Assembly (NCBI GenBank): GCA_014529385.2
Contig: CM043950.1
Coordinates: forward strand, 79,108,343 to 79,172,342
DNA from: Adiantum capillus-veneris
Lineage: Eukaryota > Streptophyta > Polypodiopsida > Polypodiales > Pteridaceae
DNA length: 64,000 bases
Direction: 5' to 3'
The notes below the pieces were generated by a model. That model was not told where the DNA came from and searched no databases. It saw nothing but the letters and a program-made list of their open reading frames with translations. The first letter of the stretch is position 1; every line of letters begins with the position of its first letter. The translations under genes and the position numbers were made by a program. Shown piece after piece: positions 36,621 to 47,713 of the stretch.

Positions 36621-37829
36621 ATGTCTTCCACCGGGAATGTGAGCGGTGATATTGGTGTCTCAAGCCTGGCTTCCTTGAGGAGACCTCCTACCTCGATGCC
36701 AAGTCCTGCTTCGCAGGGCACCACTTCGCAGGGCAAGCAAAAGGCAGGTGGAAAAAGTCCAGGACCCGAGTGGAAATTTTCCACAAATTTAAATAAGTAT
36801 CAAGATTGAAAATGTAACTTTTGTGGCGAAGAGAAATCTGGAGGAGCACCAAGAATAAGGGATCATTTTCTAGGTAGCAATACCAGAATCCAAGGAGGAA
36901 AGTGCAAGGGCTTAGGTGCAGAAGAAGCACCTATGCGCTTAAAAGCTTTAATTGGTAAGCTAATTTCCACAAGCAAAAGATCAAAACTCTCTACTTTCGA
37001 CCATCACACCCCGGTATCGATAAGATCAAACCAGTATGAGGGATCATTGGGTGTAATGCCCACCAATGGAAGCACTCAAAGCAGGGAACCAACTTCTCAT
37101 ATCGATGGAACTACACCTCCAAACCATGGATCTCTTGACTTTCAGGTAGGATCGTCAAAAAGTAGACAAGTTAGCTTACAAACGAGCTTCAAAACTCTTG
37201 CCTTAGAAGAAGCACAACTTGCACTAGCTAAAGTCGTCTATTTCACTGGGGGATCATTGGCCATTGTCACCCGTGATGCATGGAAGTCAGCTTGGAAACG
37301 CATTGGGGAGTATGGTGCTGGATTTACCCCTCCAACATATCACCATATGAGAAACCAACCGTTGGATAAATGTTACACAAGCACACAACAGGATATTCAA
37401 AGGGTAATATTAAATGCAACAGAACAATCTAGATACACCATAGTTAGTGATGGTTGGTCCAACGTTCAAAGGCGGCCATTGATCAACATCATGCTTGTAT
37501 GTCCTCGTGGTGAATGTTTTATCAAAGCTGTGGATAGCTCTGGTCAAATAAAGTCTGGCAGCTTTATAGCTGACATCATTGGCGACGCAGTTGAGGAACT
37601 TGGAAAAGAAAATGTTGTCCAAGTAATCATGGACAATGCCAAAAATTGCAGGGCTGCAGGTACGATACTTGAAAGTCGCTTCTCTCACCTATATAGTGCT
37701 GGTTGCAGTACACACAAATTGAACTTGGTATCGCAAGATTGGTACAAGAGGGAGGACACAGAGTGGTTCAAAGGGATAGTAGACAATGCTCGCTTAATAG
37801 TCAAGTTTTTTTTGCAAGTCTCTATTTAG
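36621..37829 (+). pseudogene. hAT transposase, N-terminal half (BED finger and DUF659), truncated
   Basis: One frame from the ATG at 36621 to TAA-type end at 37829, about 402 codons with a single TGA at 36807-36809. Just after that stop comes a BED-type zinc finger (KCNFCGEEKSGGAPRIRDHF). From about residue 150 on it reads as DUF659, with YTIVSDGWSNVQRRPLINIM, VQVIMDNAKNCRAAG and GCSTHKLNLV, the first catalytic-region acidic residues of plant hAT transposases. The protein stops at NARLIVKFFLQVSI; the rest of the RNase H-like core and the C-terminal hATC dimerisation domain are missing, and sequence of another origin follows. It should not be active. Confidence 0.88.
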
Positions 37830-38370
37830 GGTTTCTTCTGCATGAGAGCCTTGTGTAGCTTGTGATGCTTGCCTGAGTTGAGTTTGAAGATCCTCTTTAA
37901 CTTGGTGCACTTCCATTGATGCACCTTCTAGTGCCAATGACATCTCTTGCTGTGTGACGGTGATTGCAGTACTGCGAATGTCCTCAACCGTCATGTGAGG
38001 TGTCCTTGAGCTAAAGTCCACTGCTTCACCCAAGACATAATGCATGTATAACATCTTGGCAAACCACAATGGACAATCCATATGATGCATAGGATGACCC
38101 ATAACATCGAGATATATGTTCTCTCCATTGTCTCGTATGTCTGCATTAATGCATTGTGATAGCTTGAGTCGGCCTTTCTTGATGTTGTCATGTGCAACGC
38201 CTGGCCATATGGATTTGACCATTTCTCGGTCAATCCTAGTGTTCACCTCTTTCCATTGTGTACCCACTGGGAGCAACGAACTGCAATTCGAGCGGTGTCG
38301 TTCACTCCACCGCCTTGACACATGGATCTGAGACGCTCAAAAGCGCACTTAGCCCTTTGATTATCATTAT
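37794..38370 (-). CDS. Unrecognised ORF inside the hAT element
   Basis: Open on the minus strand from about 38370 (MDNDNQRAKCAFERLRSMC, then GGGVNDTARIAVRCSQWVHN) to 37794. The main ATG-led frame is 175 codons from 38321. Visible segments are NIYLDVMGHPMHHMDCPLWF, KMLYMHYVLGEAVDF and a glutamine-rich, probably coiled-coil tail (VHQVKEDLQTQLRQASQATQ). I do not recognise the family. It overlaps the end of the transposase ORF by about 36 bp on the opposite strand and shares the strand of the kinase pseudogene upstream, so it could be part of the same captured gene. It is more open than its neighbours. Confidence 0.45.
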
Positions 38371-38406
38371 CCATATCCTGATTAAACACTATACTTCAAT
38401 TACAGC

Positions 38407-38562
38407 ATACAAACTTAACGATAATCAATTGCTACAAGAGTAACCACCATTTTACGACAATCAATTGCTATAATTTTAACCACCATTTTATGACAATCAA
38501 TTGATATTAGAATAACCACCATCTTACGACAATCAATTGATATAAGAGTAACCACCATTTTT
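38407..38562. repeat. Tandem array of about 50 bp x 3-4
   Basis: Copies of a unit with GACAATCAATTG, TATAAGAGTAACCACCATTTT and similar. CAATTG palindromes recur at each unit. It lies between the unknown ORF and the kinase pseudogene. Confidence 0.88.
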
Positions 38563-38849
38563 TAAATCAATGAAGGACAATCAGTGACTCCACGTGGCTT
38601 ATTGCTTGAAACTTAAGAGAAAAAACAAAACTCATAGAAAATTTGTTGTCTATTGAGATATAACAAAGTGTTTTTATTACTCGTACATCATCCATGGTGC
38701 ATAAAACCCAATTTTTAAAAGTGCTTTTATAAGTCAAAAGTATCAGAAAACCCTCCTTCATAAAGTACATCATATATCCATTAAAAAAAGGCTACACTCA
38801 TTTAAGAGGTAGGGTGTAAGCATCGTTCTGGCTGGGCTTCAAATCTTTC

Positions 38850-40365
38850 TCATTCTTCGTCCAAAAGTGCCAAGGTCTTTCTGTGTGTGGATTTCTTCCT
38901 CACCCAACCTTCCACAACAATCCTAGATATGGCTTGTACCTCCACTGAAACCTTATGTTTGAACCAATCTGTGCTGTAGTAGTCAGAGAACTCTCCACAA
39001 AACTTACAAAATTTCCATATCACCCATCCTATGGCGTACACATCTGTGGCCTTGGTCCATGGGCATAAATTCTTGCCATCTAGTAACTCAGGAGCTCGCC
39101 AAGGATGAATCTTTTGCCAGTTTTCATTGGTATTGTTGGTCTTTTGTGTCTCTAAGACAACACGCAAAGCCAATCCCCAATCAATTATTCCAATACAGGG
39201 AGTGAGATCCTTGGTAAAGTCCAACATGATGTTCCATGGATGGAGATCATTCTAGATCACTCCCTCGTCATGTGCGAATCGCAATGCCTTCACCAAGGCA
39301 TGGATCAACGAGGGAGCATGATTGCACAGGCTTGCCTTTAGAGGGCTGCTCCCATTTAAAGTCTTAAGGGATATTTCCTTTACCCTCTTGATGCGATACA
39401 AGCGTCGTGAAAGAGCCATGTAGAAGGGGCACTGTCTCCATAATATCACCTAAAGTTCCCCCATTGAAGTAGGGGAATATCGGAAACCATGGCAACGTTA
39501 CAGAGTGGGCAATACTCCTCACAATCCCTCTATGGTTGAGATCTACCGCACTTTCTGATGCAAAGCTTTTCCACTAATGCTTGGCTTGTCCTTTGAACTC
39601 CTTTGCACAATAAGTATTTGTTGCAGGAAGGAAACTGATCCCTTTGATTTGAACTTGCCACCCTGTGCCATAAGCCCCTGACCCAAGTTTCTTGATCTTC
39701 TTAATGGACTTATTTGGAATTCCCAGAGTCATACTACATTTAGAATTGTATATACTGCTCTCCAAGTGACTGGCAGAAGCAGTAGAACCCGATGTCCCCT
39801 CAATGGCAACCTCCTCAATAAACGGTTCTCCAACTTGGATGCTCCCCATAACTCTGGTGATAGCCATTCGCATTTTCTTGCTTAGGCCAAACTGTGTGTC
39901 TATGTGGGATGCTCGCCTTGACCTCTCCTTTTCAGCTCTCCATCTCATGTTCCAATGCTCTAGATTACCCTTGTCTACTTCTTGAGGGCATTCCTCTTTC
40001 AAATCAGAGGCCAACTTGGGCAAATTGCCCACCCAACTGCTGAGTAACGAGATTATTGATTCGGTTGTTTTGTCTGGATATAACAACAACATTTTGCGGG
40101 CAATATTACTCTATAATGATTGCAATCTAGACTCATCTGCAACAATCTGCGCTATATCGTCGGGATCTAGTGCACTGATGATTGTAATCAACAATTGTCT
40201 AATTTTCTTTTTGAAGTCTATCATTGAATTAGCATAAGGATCCATTTTGCCTGCAAACAACATATTGTGAAATATAACTATGTGCCACTGCATTTGGATC
40301 TTTTCTACGTGAAAGAAAAAGTGCAGTATAGACCATAGATCTCGTATGCTTTTGGAGTGACACAC
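38850..40365 (-). pseudogene. Protein kinase pseudogene carried by the hAT element
   Basis: Minus strand. The N-terminal part (from about 40365) includes MDPYANSMIDFKKKIRQLL and a basic-rich linker. The kinase domain begins at IKKIKKLGSGAYGTGWQV (glycine loop) with the ATP-anchoring Lys in TYCAKEFKG. Later come the catalytic loop NDLHPWNIML, a DWG in place of DFG (GIIDWGLALRV), and an APE motif (WRAPELL), then TKATDVYAIGWVIWKFC. Stops lie at 40111, 39574 and 39252, with a frameshift near 39450. The domain ends near RKTLALLDEE at 38850. It would phosphorylate proteins if intact. The catalytic loop and DWG are unusual for plant receptor kinases, so the parent family is unclear. Its place inside the hAT suggests capture of a host gene. 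Confidence 0.82.
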
Positions 40366-41510
40366 CTAATCGCAATTGCAACCATGTGCCAATGCCTCAC
40401 CGTACAACAACTTACAAACAGATGCTCATGTCATCCTAGCAGCAACACACCTAGTCGCAATTGCAACCATGTGCCGAAGCATGAATGACTGGGAGCAACA
40501 TAAAACATAGTCACCCTACGCTTTTGCAATGACACACCTAGCCGCAATTACAGCCATGTGCCAGTGCATCCACGCACGGTGACCTCTTTCAAACAGATGC
40601 TCCTGTCATTCTAGCAGCAACACACCTAGTCGCAATTGCAACCATGTGCCAAAGCATGAATGACTGGGAGCAACATAAAACATAGTCACCCTACGCTTTT
40701 GCAATGACACACCTAGCCACAATTGCAACCATGTGCCAGTGCATCCCCGCACGGTGACTTCTTTCAAACAGATGCTCCTGTCATTCTAGCAGCAACACAC
40801 CTAGTCGCAATTGCAACCATGTGCCGAAGCATGAATGATTGGGAGCAACATAAACATAGTCATCCTACGCTTTTGCAATGACACACCTAGTCGCAATTGC
40901 AACCATGTGCCAGTGCATCCACGCACGATGTCTTCTTTCAAGATTCAAGCATATGAAGCATTATGAAATTATTTGAGCACACATTCATGCATTAGATGCT
41001 ACCGTCAATCTAGCAGCAACACACCTAGTCGCAATTGCAACCATGTGCCAAAGCATGAATGACGGGAAGCGACATAAAACAGTCATCTTGCGTTTTTGCA
41101 ATGACACACCTAACCGCAATTGCAACCATGTGCCAGTGCATCCACGCACGGTGACTTCTTTCAAAGAGATGCTCCTGTCATTCTAGGAGCAACACACCTA
41201 GTCGCATTTGCAACCATGTGCTGAAGCATGAATGACTAGGAGCAACATAAAACATAATCACCCTACGCTTTTGCAGTGACACACCTAGCCGCAATTGCAA
41301 CCATGTGCCAGTGCATCCACGCGCGGTTACTTCTTTCAAACAAATGCTCCTGTCATTCTAGCAGCAACACACCTACTCGCAATTGCAACCATGTGACGAA
41401 GCATGAATGACTTGGAGCAATATAGAACATAATCATCGTACGCTTTTGCAATGACACACCTAGCCGCAATTGCAACCATATGCCAGTGCATCCACGTACC
41501 ATGATTTGAT
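40357..41510. repeat. Right tandem array of the hAT element, about 88 bp x 13
   Basis: Thirteen copies of GCAATTGCAACCATGTGCC or close variants, at about 40371, 40454, 40548, 40634, 40721, 40809, 40897, 41031, 41118, 41206, 41294, 41383 and 41468. Most gaps are 83-94 bp, with one of 134. CTAGTCG and CTAGCCG versions alternate, so the higher-order unit is about 176 bp. Confidence 0.93.
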
Positions 41511-41873
41511 AAAAGAAATTTTATACCTTTAAGTTTTAACACAAAAAACTCAAGAAAACATCAATAAAATAAGGAAGGGATTAAAAAATTACTGCTACAC
41601 TGCTTTGAGAATGTGGAAACGTGCCAGAAAGTTTGGTGAAGAAGACTTTTCAATGTACCTCTTTTGTGAAAAAGACAAGCACCGGTGTCGCCTTTATATA
41701 GCCACGACGGGCCCGGCGGGAAAATAGCTTCACCCGGCGGGCCTCGAGCCGGTCTCCAGGTCTCCTTGGAGGTCAAAAAAGATGAATTTCAATTAACATA
41801 ATATTTGTTATTTTGCATTTCTATTGTTATTAACCTGAAATTATAGTGTGATCACGTCATTTTGAAATCCTTG

Positions 41874-41881
41874 CTAAACGT
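41874..41881. repeat. hAT target-site duplication, right copy
   Basis: CTAAACGT, identical to 35335-35342. Confidence 0.95.
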
Positions 41882-42321
41882 GCCTTGAACTTGTCAAAAG
41901 ATCCGTCTGCTTTTACTTTTGTTTTATACACCCACTTACATTTAATAGTTGTACGACCAAGAGGCAATTTAGTCAGTATATATGTACATTTAGAGATAAG
42001 AGAATCGTACTCTTCTTCCATAGCCTCTTGCCATTGATCCTTTTGTGGTGAAGAGATAGATTCATCATAAGTAACGGGATCTTCAGAAGTAGAAAAAGCA
42101 TTATCAGCAATATTGTCATCATAAAACTGACATGAGCCATGTTCAAAATCAATAGGCAGATCAACAAAAATATCAATATCATCATTGGCAACATTTGGAA
42201 TGGATGGTTGTGAAGAGGAAAGTTGCTCTATAGCAAGAGTTTCATCGTCTGAAAGAAATGGAAAAGCCTGAAGCAATGATTTAGTATCATCAAAATCATC
42301 CATGGACCATGAGCCTCCCAC
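41882..42321 (-). pseudogene. Copia reverse transcriptase, N-terminal start
   Basis: Minus strand, MGGSWSMDDFDDTKSLLQAF, then the typical RT_2 opening QWQEAMEEEYDSLISKCTYI and KCKWVYKTKVKADGSFDKFK, broken off at KFKARL by the hAT. The remainder is at 33971-35342. Confidence 0.93.
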
Positions 42322-42439
42322 AAGCTATTCGTTAAAAGTAGCATCACGATTCACTATTACTTTCTTGGAGGAAGGGTCATAGAATTTGTAGCCTTTGGAA
42401 GTGTCAGAATATCCAATAAAAATAACTTTAAGACTAGGA

Positions 42440-43965
42440 GCATCAAGCTTTGTTCATGTTTCTTTGGGAACATGAATATAAGCAATACATCCAAAGGTTC
42501 GAAAATGAGTTACAAAAGGAATGTCACCTGTCCATGCTGTGATGGTTATCTTACGAGAGGGTGCAGTAGCAGAAAGATGATTCTGAATAAATATTGTTGT
42601 CAAAGTAGCTTCAGCCCAGAAAACAAGAGATAAGCCAGAATGAATCAGCATACATCTTACAACATTGAGAATAGTGCGATTCTTTCGTTCAGCAACGCCG
42701 TTCTGTTGAGGCGAATATGGAATAGTGTGTTCATGATGAATTACACTATCAACACAGTAACTCACAAACTCTCCAGAAAACATATTTGCCTCTATTGTCA
42801 CTACGAAGCTTCTTAAGGCGATGACCAGTTTGAAGTTCCGCAGCCTTGTGGAATTGTTTGAAAACAGATAAGGCTTCAGATTTTTGTCTAAGTAGAAATA
42901 CAGTCGTATACCTTGAGAAATCATCAATGAAAGTAATGAAGTAGTGATATTGTGATCTCGAAGAAGGTAGAGGTCCACATATATCAGTATGAACAAGATC
43001 CAATATGTCATGAGAATGAGTTGTATTTGAAAGAGGAAAGGGTTTACGATTGTGTTTCCCAAGAGCACAAAATTCACAAATTCCCATAAGGGGATGGGCT
43101 TTAAGATCCATGCCATGAACAAGATCACGATGTTGAAGATCAAGGAGTTTTGAGAAATCAGCATGAACAAAACGGTGATGCCATACTTTGTAATCATGAT
43201 CACCTCGATTAGTGACAACATTTGCTACAGTATCGTTGAGAGAGACTTCAAAAAAATTACAGTTTTGAGGAGCAATGGCTATAGTCTGTCCATCTTTCTC
43301 AGTTCGGCATTTGGTATGATCAAATCCAACAAATAGACCAATATCAACAAGTCTAGCAACTAAAAGAAGATTACGTTGAAGATCTGGTACATGTAATACT
43401 CCTCGCAAAATTTGAGTGGAAGAAGATAAGGTACTAAGATATAAGTCTCCAATACCCTTTACTTGGCAAGTAGTATCATCAGCAAGATAAACAGCACATT
43501 GAAGTGGTAGTGGGTGATAGTTCTGGAGCCACTTAGACTGATATGTCATATTTCCTGTAGCACCAGAATAGACAATAAAAAGTGATCCATCACGTACATG
43601 AAATATTCTGTCTGGAGCAACTGAACATAGGACGCAGCTTGTTTATGGTATAATGTTGTTTTGATGCTCAATAGCATATGCTCTATTACGATCTGTGTCG
43701 AATCGACGCTTATAGCACATATAAGTGGGATGATCAGATCGTTCACAATATTCACAAGAAGAAGAAGAAGAGTCTCTAGATAAACATGGTTGTTTCGTGA
43801 TAATATTGTGTTCTTCATCATATTGACGTGCCCAACAATCATCTTCAGTATGGCCATTTCTATTGTAGTAAGAACATTGCTTATTAGGAAATTTGAGACA
43901 AGAGAAAATATTACTGCGACGGCCACCTCTGTGGTTTCCTCATTGAAATGGATGCCTTCGAGCAT
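42440..43965 (-). pseudogene. Copia protease and integrase, decayed
   Basis: The zinc knuckle near 43870 reads CSYYNRNGHTEDDC, with the second Cys replaced by Tyr. The protease site reads VYSGATGNMT, with Asp replaced by Tyr. The pre-integrase region WHHRFVHADFSKLLDL and CEFCALGKHNRKPF follow, then the integrase core with LVHTDICGPLP and LRSDNRGKY, and in a second frame PYSPQQNGVAERKNRTI with the catalytic Glu. The frameshift is near 42790. Confidence 0.9.
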
Positions 43966-44854
43966 AAAAATAACATTCCATCTGTTGTGACTCAGTCTCC
44001 TCTTGTGAAATCATAGTTGTATCGTGACCAACATTACGACCTTCTTGACGTTGAGAGTATTCAATTAAAGACATGCAGGCTTGGTCGAAATCAAGACCAT
44101 CTTTATTAGAGAGAATAGTAACAATGTTATCATAAGAAGAGTCCTTCACCGTATCAAGAGGAAGTGTAATCAGTTGCTTTTGTGGAACAGGATCATCCGC
44201 AGCAGCAAGTTGATTAATAATAGATTTGAAAGATTCAATATGTCCCGTGATGGCAGTGCCAACTTCATATTGTAACTTGTTAAGCAACCCTCTCAAATAA
44301 AGTATTTCTATAACAGATTTCTTCTAAAAGTTTGCAATAAGTACTTCCATACATCGTGGGAAGTAGGTAGTTCATACATATCAAGCAAAAGGCAATCAGT
44401 AAGAGCAGAAAGGATATACCGACGAGCTGCTTTATCACGTCGTTGCCAATCCGTATAGGCAACATTCCAATCTTCAAATATAGGTCCTTCAATGATAAGC
44501 ACGTTCTCATTATCCGTATCAATGTTGAAGCTGACAAACACGATTTCCAAGAACAACATCAAAGTGTTCATCGCCTTCAAGAATTAACAACATCTTTGCT
44601 TTCCAGCCTAGAAATCCTTGGCCTTGGAAAGGAGGAACAGAACGCTGGCCAGAAGGAAAGCTGTTGACGACGAGAATAGTCATAGCCATATCTTGTTGCG
44701 AGAAGACGTATAAGATAAGATCGCAGAATCTGCACACCATAAATGGTGAAGGCCGCAATTGAGAATGAGAGAAATATGAGGACTGCGTTCTGTCAACAAT
44801 AAACTCAAGAAGGATGCTGAAGGAACGTTCAAAGATGTGAGAGACGTCACCCAA
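43966..44854 (-). pseudogene. Copia gag, decayed
   Basis: Minus-strand pieces in several frames: FQGQGFLGWKAKMLLILEGD (typical gag start), VAYTDWQRRDKAARRYILSA, HDVWKYLL, and KLQYEVGTAITGHIESFKSI with DNIVTILSNKDGLDFDQACM. This is the UBN2-like gag of copia elements. Several stops separate them. Confidence 0.85.
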
Positions 44855-45397
44855 AAAAGGCAGGATAAAGGAGACGTTAATAATAAAGAGTCCTCAAAAT
44901 AGAGTGGTGTGAGACGCAAGATTGACGGTCACAATACGAAAAGCAAAAAGCTAAATTTTCTCAAAAAAGTTAATGCCAAAATTAGAAAAACGATCGCGGA
45001 CGCTTCACGAAGAAGCACGAAGAAGAAAGCTGGGTTAAGCTTAATTGTAGAAAAAACAGCATAACATTCTGATGCGAACTCCAATTGACGCAAACCTAGA
45101 ACTCAAATCGAAGAGCTTGAGGAGACGAACAAGTTTTGGACGAAATGCCATTTTCATTTCTCCAAATTTTGAGCAGAAGACCCCCAAAAATTGCGATGAA
45201 GTTCAGGGTGTCATCAACAAGAAAACGTAATCAACGATTAGATTGATTAGCAATAAACACCACACAAAACATAAAACAACCATAGTTAACAAGAATCAAC
45301 GCTCAAAAATAAAATTTGTAGCAATTTTAAATCTTACATACGAATCGCATACACATACTGTTTTTTCACCATGAATTGAATCGGCGCGTGATCGTTA

Positions 45398-45411
45398 CCG
45401 CTCTGATACCA
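45398..45411 (-). other. Met-tRNA primer-binding site of copia element
   Basis: Minus-strand TGGTATCAGAGCGG directly adjoining the 5' LTR at 45412. This is the usual initiator-Met PBS of plant copia elements. Confidence 0.93.
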
Positions 45412-45422
45412 TGTTGAGATGT

Positions 45423-45505
<83 letters not shown>

Positions 45506-45616
45506 AGACAAGATACACACCATATATGCTCCCAAAGACTGATTCATATTAAAGACAACAAACAAATATATAGGTGAGACCAAGTTGAGTAGAGTGATCC
45601 ATATATAGCCCCAACA
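45412..45616 (-). repeat. 5' LTR of copia element with AG expansion
   Basis: 205 bp against 142 bp in the partner LTR. The extra length is an (AG)n tract at 45431-45502; the partner has only AGAGAGAAAGAGAGAGGACGAG at this place. Confidence 0.92.
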
Positions 45617-47665
45617 CTGACTACATCCAAAGCAAGGAGAAGACTAGACCATGCACACACTAAGGTAATGTTTTTTTGTTATTTTTATGCTATTTCACTT
45701 GCTTGAAAGTGATTTACTTTCATGCTTACATAAATTTATGCTTATTCTCTCATTTTTCCATAAGCAAGCCTTTTGATTAGGAAGAAGAAATAACTACTTA
45801 ATTTTGTTATTTCCCTCTAATTGTGGTTTGTTACTAAAGATAACTATCTATGCTGCTAACAACTAACCCCGATGTTATTTCAAGTTCCGTTGTTTCAAGC
45901 TCTCTAGATTACCATATTAATATGGCATAGAGAGAGTAGAAAGCACTTTCTTTAATCATAGGTGATTGGAGATCATACTTATATTTCAAGTTTCATTCTC
46001 TAGATTACTAGACCAATATGACCAAACCCAATCGCAAACATGCTTTAACTTAAGGTACGTAAACTCCAAGTAGTGCAATAAATGCTTACTAATTGGAGTG
46101 CTTGGTGCTAATGTAAGCACTTTGCATATCCTTTAGCACATAATTACACTTTGTAATCTGCCTACCCCCTTGGATAACAAATAGTACTAAGGTGTTTTTC
46201 CCCACGTTTACAAACAGTCTTCCCAAATGACTGGTAAATGGGATTTACCATATCATACAGCCTTGCTAAGGAATCAAAAATTTCCTTAATAACCATCTTG
46301 GTTATCTTGAAAGATCCACAAGCACCCAAACCGAGCCATGAACTCTATTGGTGATTGGTAGATCCAAAAGTAATCGCATAGAGATACTGCACATAGAGTG
46401 AAAAATGCTTCATAAGCAACAACTTGATGAATACGCATGCCGTTCCAAATCAGCCTTTGCTAAACACTAGGGACCATAACACCTAGTGTGCATGCATTTA
46501 GCAAAGAATAGATCCGAACATGTATATCCCTAATCATCCTTGCCGATACTGATGCCGAATGTGATGCCCCTATCACACATTAAAGAGGAATACAAATAGT
46601 TTGAAAAAGAAACTAAATACTTTCTGTTGCAATCATTTGCAAGCCTTGCTAAAATGTTTGAACCATGATAGAAGGTGAAACATTAATTACTTCTAGGGAC
46701 AAACAATGAAACTTTTTCATTAACACCTGAGAGATTTTCTATATGTATAAACAACCATATATAATGTTGTTTAGCAGTACTTGTACATGAACAAATCATT
46801 CTAAGTATCCAACAATTTCTGGCCACCAAAATTGCTCCTGATATGTTGTGTTAAAAATGGTCTCCAAAACAGACTTGAGCAGCACCTAGGGACATTGTTG
46901 TGACACATACTTGAAATAGGGGGCGCTAGTGCCAGTCCTAGAGACTCATATTCTCCATATGTGGAATATGTCTCATGTAAGAATGTCTGAAAAAAGAACA
47001 TCCTTCAAGTACAAAATGTACTTGTGCATGGAGGTAACTGCAAACACTCTATGACGGGAGTGAGAGGGACCCTCATTAGACTTGCTCCACACTAGATAAA
47101 CTGAGCTCCTTGAGTCCTTAGACCATTTGTATCCCATGTGACAACATGTGCCAAATAAACCCTACAAGTGGGTCTATAACTGCATAATACAAAAAAGATA
47201 TTTTGGACACAACGACCCAAAATTCTTGGCTCTTACATGACCTTCTCATTTCTCGAAAGAGAAAATATAGTGTATGCATCCTACGTAGAAAACCAACAAA
47301 AAGAAACAAAACCAAAACAGATACGTACCTATAGGTTAAACATAATGTCCACATATCTGGAGTAAAGAGCACCTGCTCAATTTTTCTCGCCTGCAAAGGC
47401 ATAGGGACACGAAGTGCAATGCAAGTAATATTGCATAGGTAACCTTGGGTGTTGCTTTTGCAATCCCAACCCATTGTTAAACTCTGTAGAAAAACTGGTC
47501 TACCAGCAGTTGGCCCTTGGTCTATGTCGGTGACCCCCCTTGGGTTGGCCCGTGGCAGTACATTTCGTTTGAAGTTGAAACTTTTTCACTACCCCTTGGC
47601 AGTTTGTGGACTTACTTCCTTGAAAATGTAGGGGGGAGGGGGGGGGGGCAACAATTGACCATCAA

Positions 47666-47699
47666 CCCTACTTAGTGATTTAGTAATCACTAAGTAGGG
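47666..47699. repeat. Perfect hairpin, 15-bp arms
   Basis: CCCTACTTAGTGATT (47666-47680), loop TAGT, then its exact reverse complement (47685-47699). A diverged direct copy of the first arm region follows at about 47763-47800. Confidence 0.93.
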
Positions 47700-47713
47700 T
47701 CTTATCCCCAAAC

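Larger units (their letters stand above)
35343..41873 (+). mobile_element. hAT-superfamily DNA transposon inserted in the copia RT gene
   Basis: 6531 bp flanked by a perfect 8-bp duplication CTAAACGT, the hallmark size for hAT. Terminal inverted repeats are short and imperfect: TAGGGATTTTAA on the left against CAAGGATTTCAA from the right. Inside are a BED/DUF659 transposase truncated at the C-terminus (plus strand), an unknown ORF and a protein kinase pseudogene (minus strand), three tandem arrays, and GC-rich subterminal motifs near both ends. It is younger than the copia element it interrupts. Confidence 0.92.
33624..45616 (-). mobile_element. Ty1/copia retrotransposon, split by a nested hAT element
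   Basis: Short LTRs (33624-33765 and 45412-45616) begin TGTTG and end CAACA. On the minus strand the 5' LTR is followed at once by a Met-tRNA PBS (TGGTATCAGAGC), and a polypurine tract (AAGTGGGGA) precedes the 3' LTR. Order is gag, protease, integrase, RT, RNase H, as in copia. The flanking 5-mers CCAAC (33619-33623) and CTGAC (45617-45621) agree at three positions only, so a target duplication is uncertain. Without the 6531-bp hAT insertion and one 8-bp duplicate the element would be about 5.45 kb, a usual copia size. Confidence 0.93.

Noticed and set aside
40357-41510. CRISPR-like regular repeats
   Set aside because: Unit of about 88 bp with no distinct constant-repeat and variable-spacer structure, in a eukaryotic hAT element; a tandem satellite explains it.
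33619-45621. A clean 5-bp target duplication for the copia element
   Set aside because: CCAAC and CTGAC agree at only three of five positions; mutation or recombination is possible, but I do not claim it.
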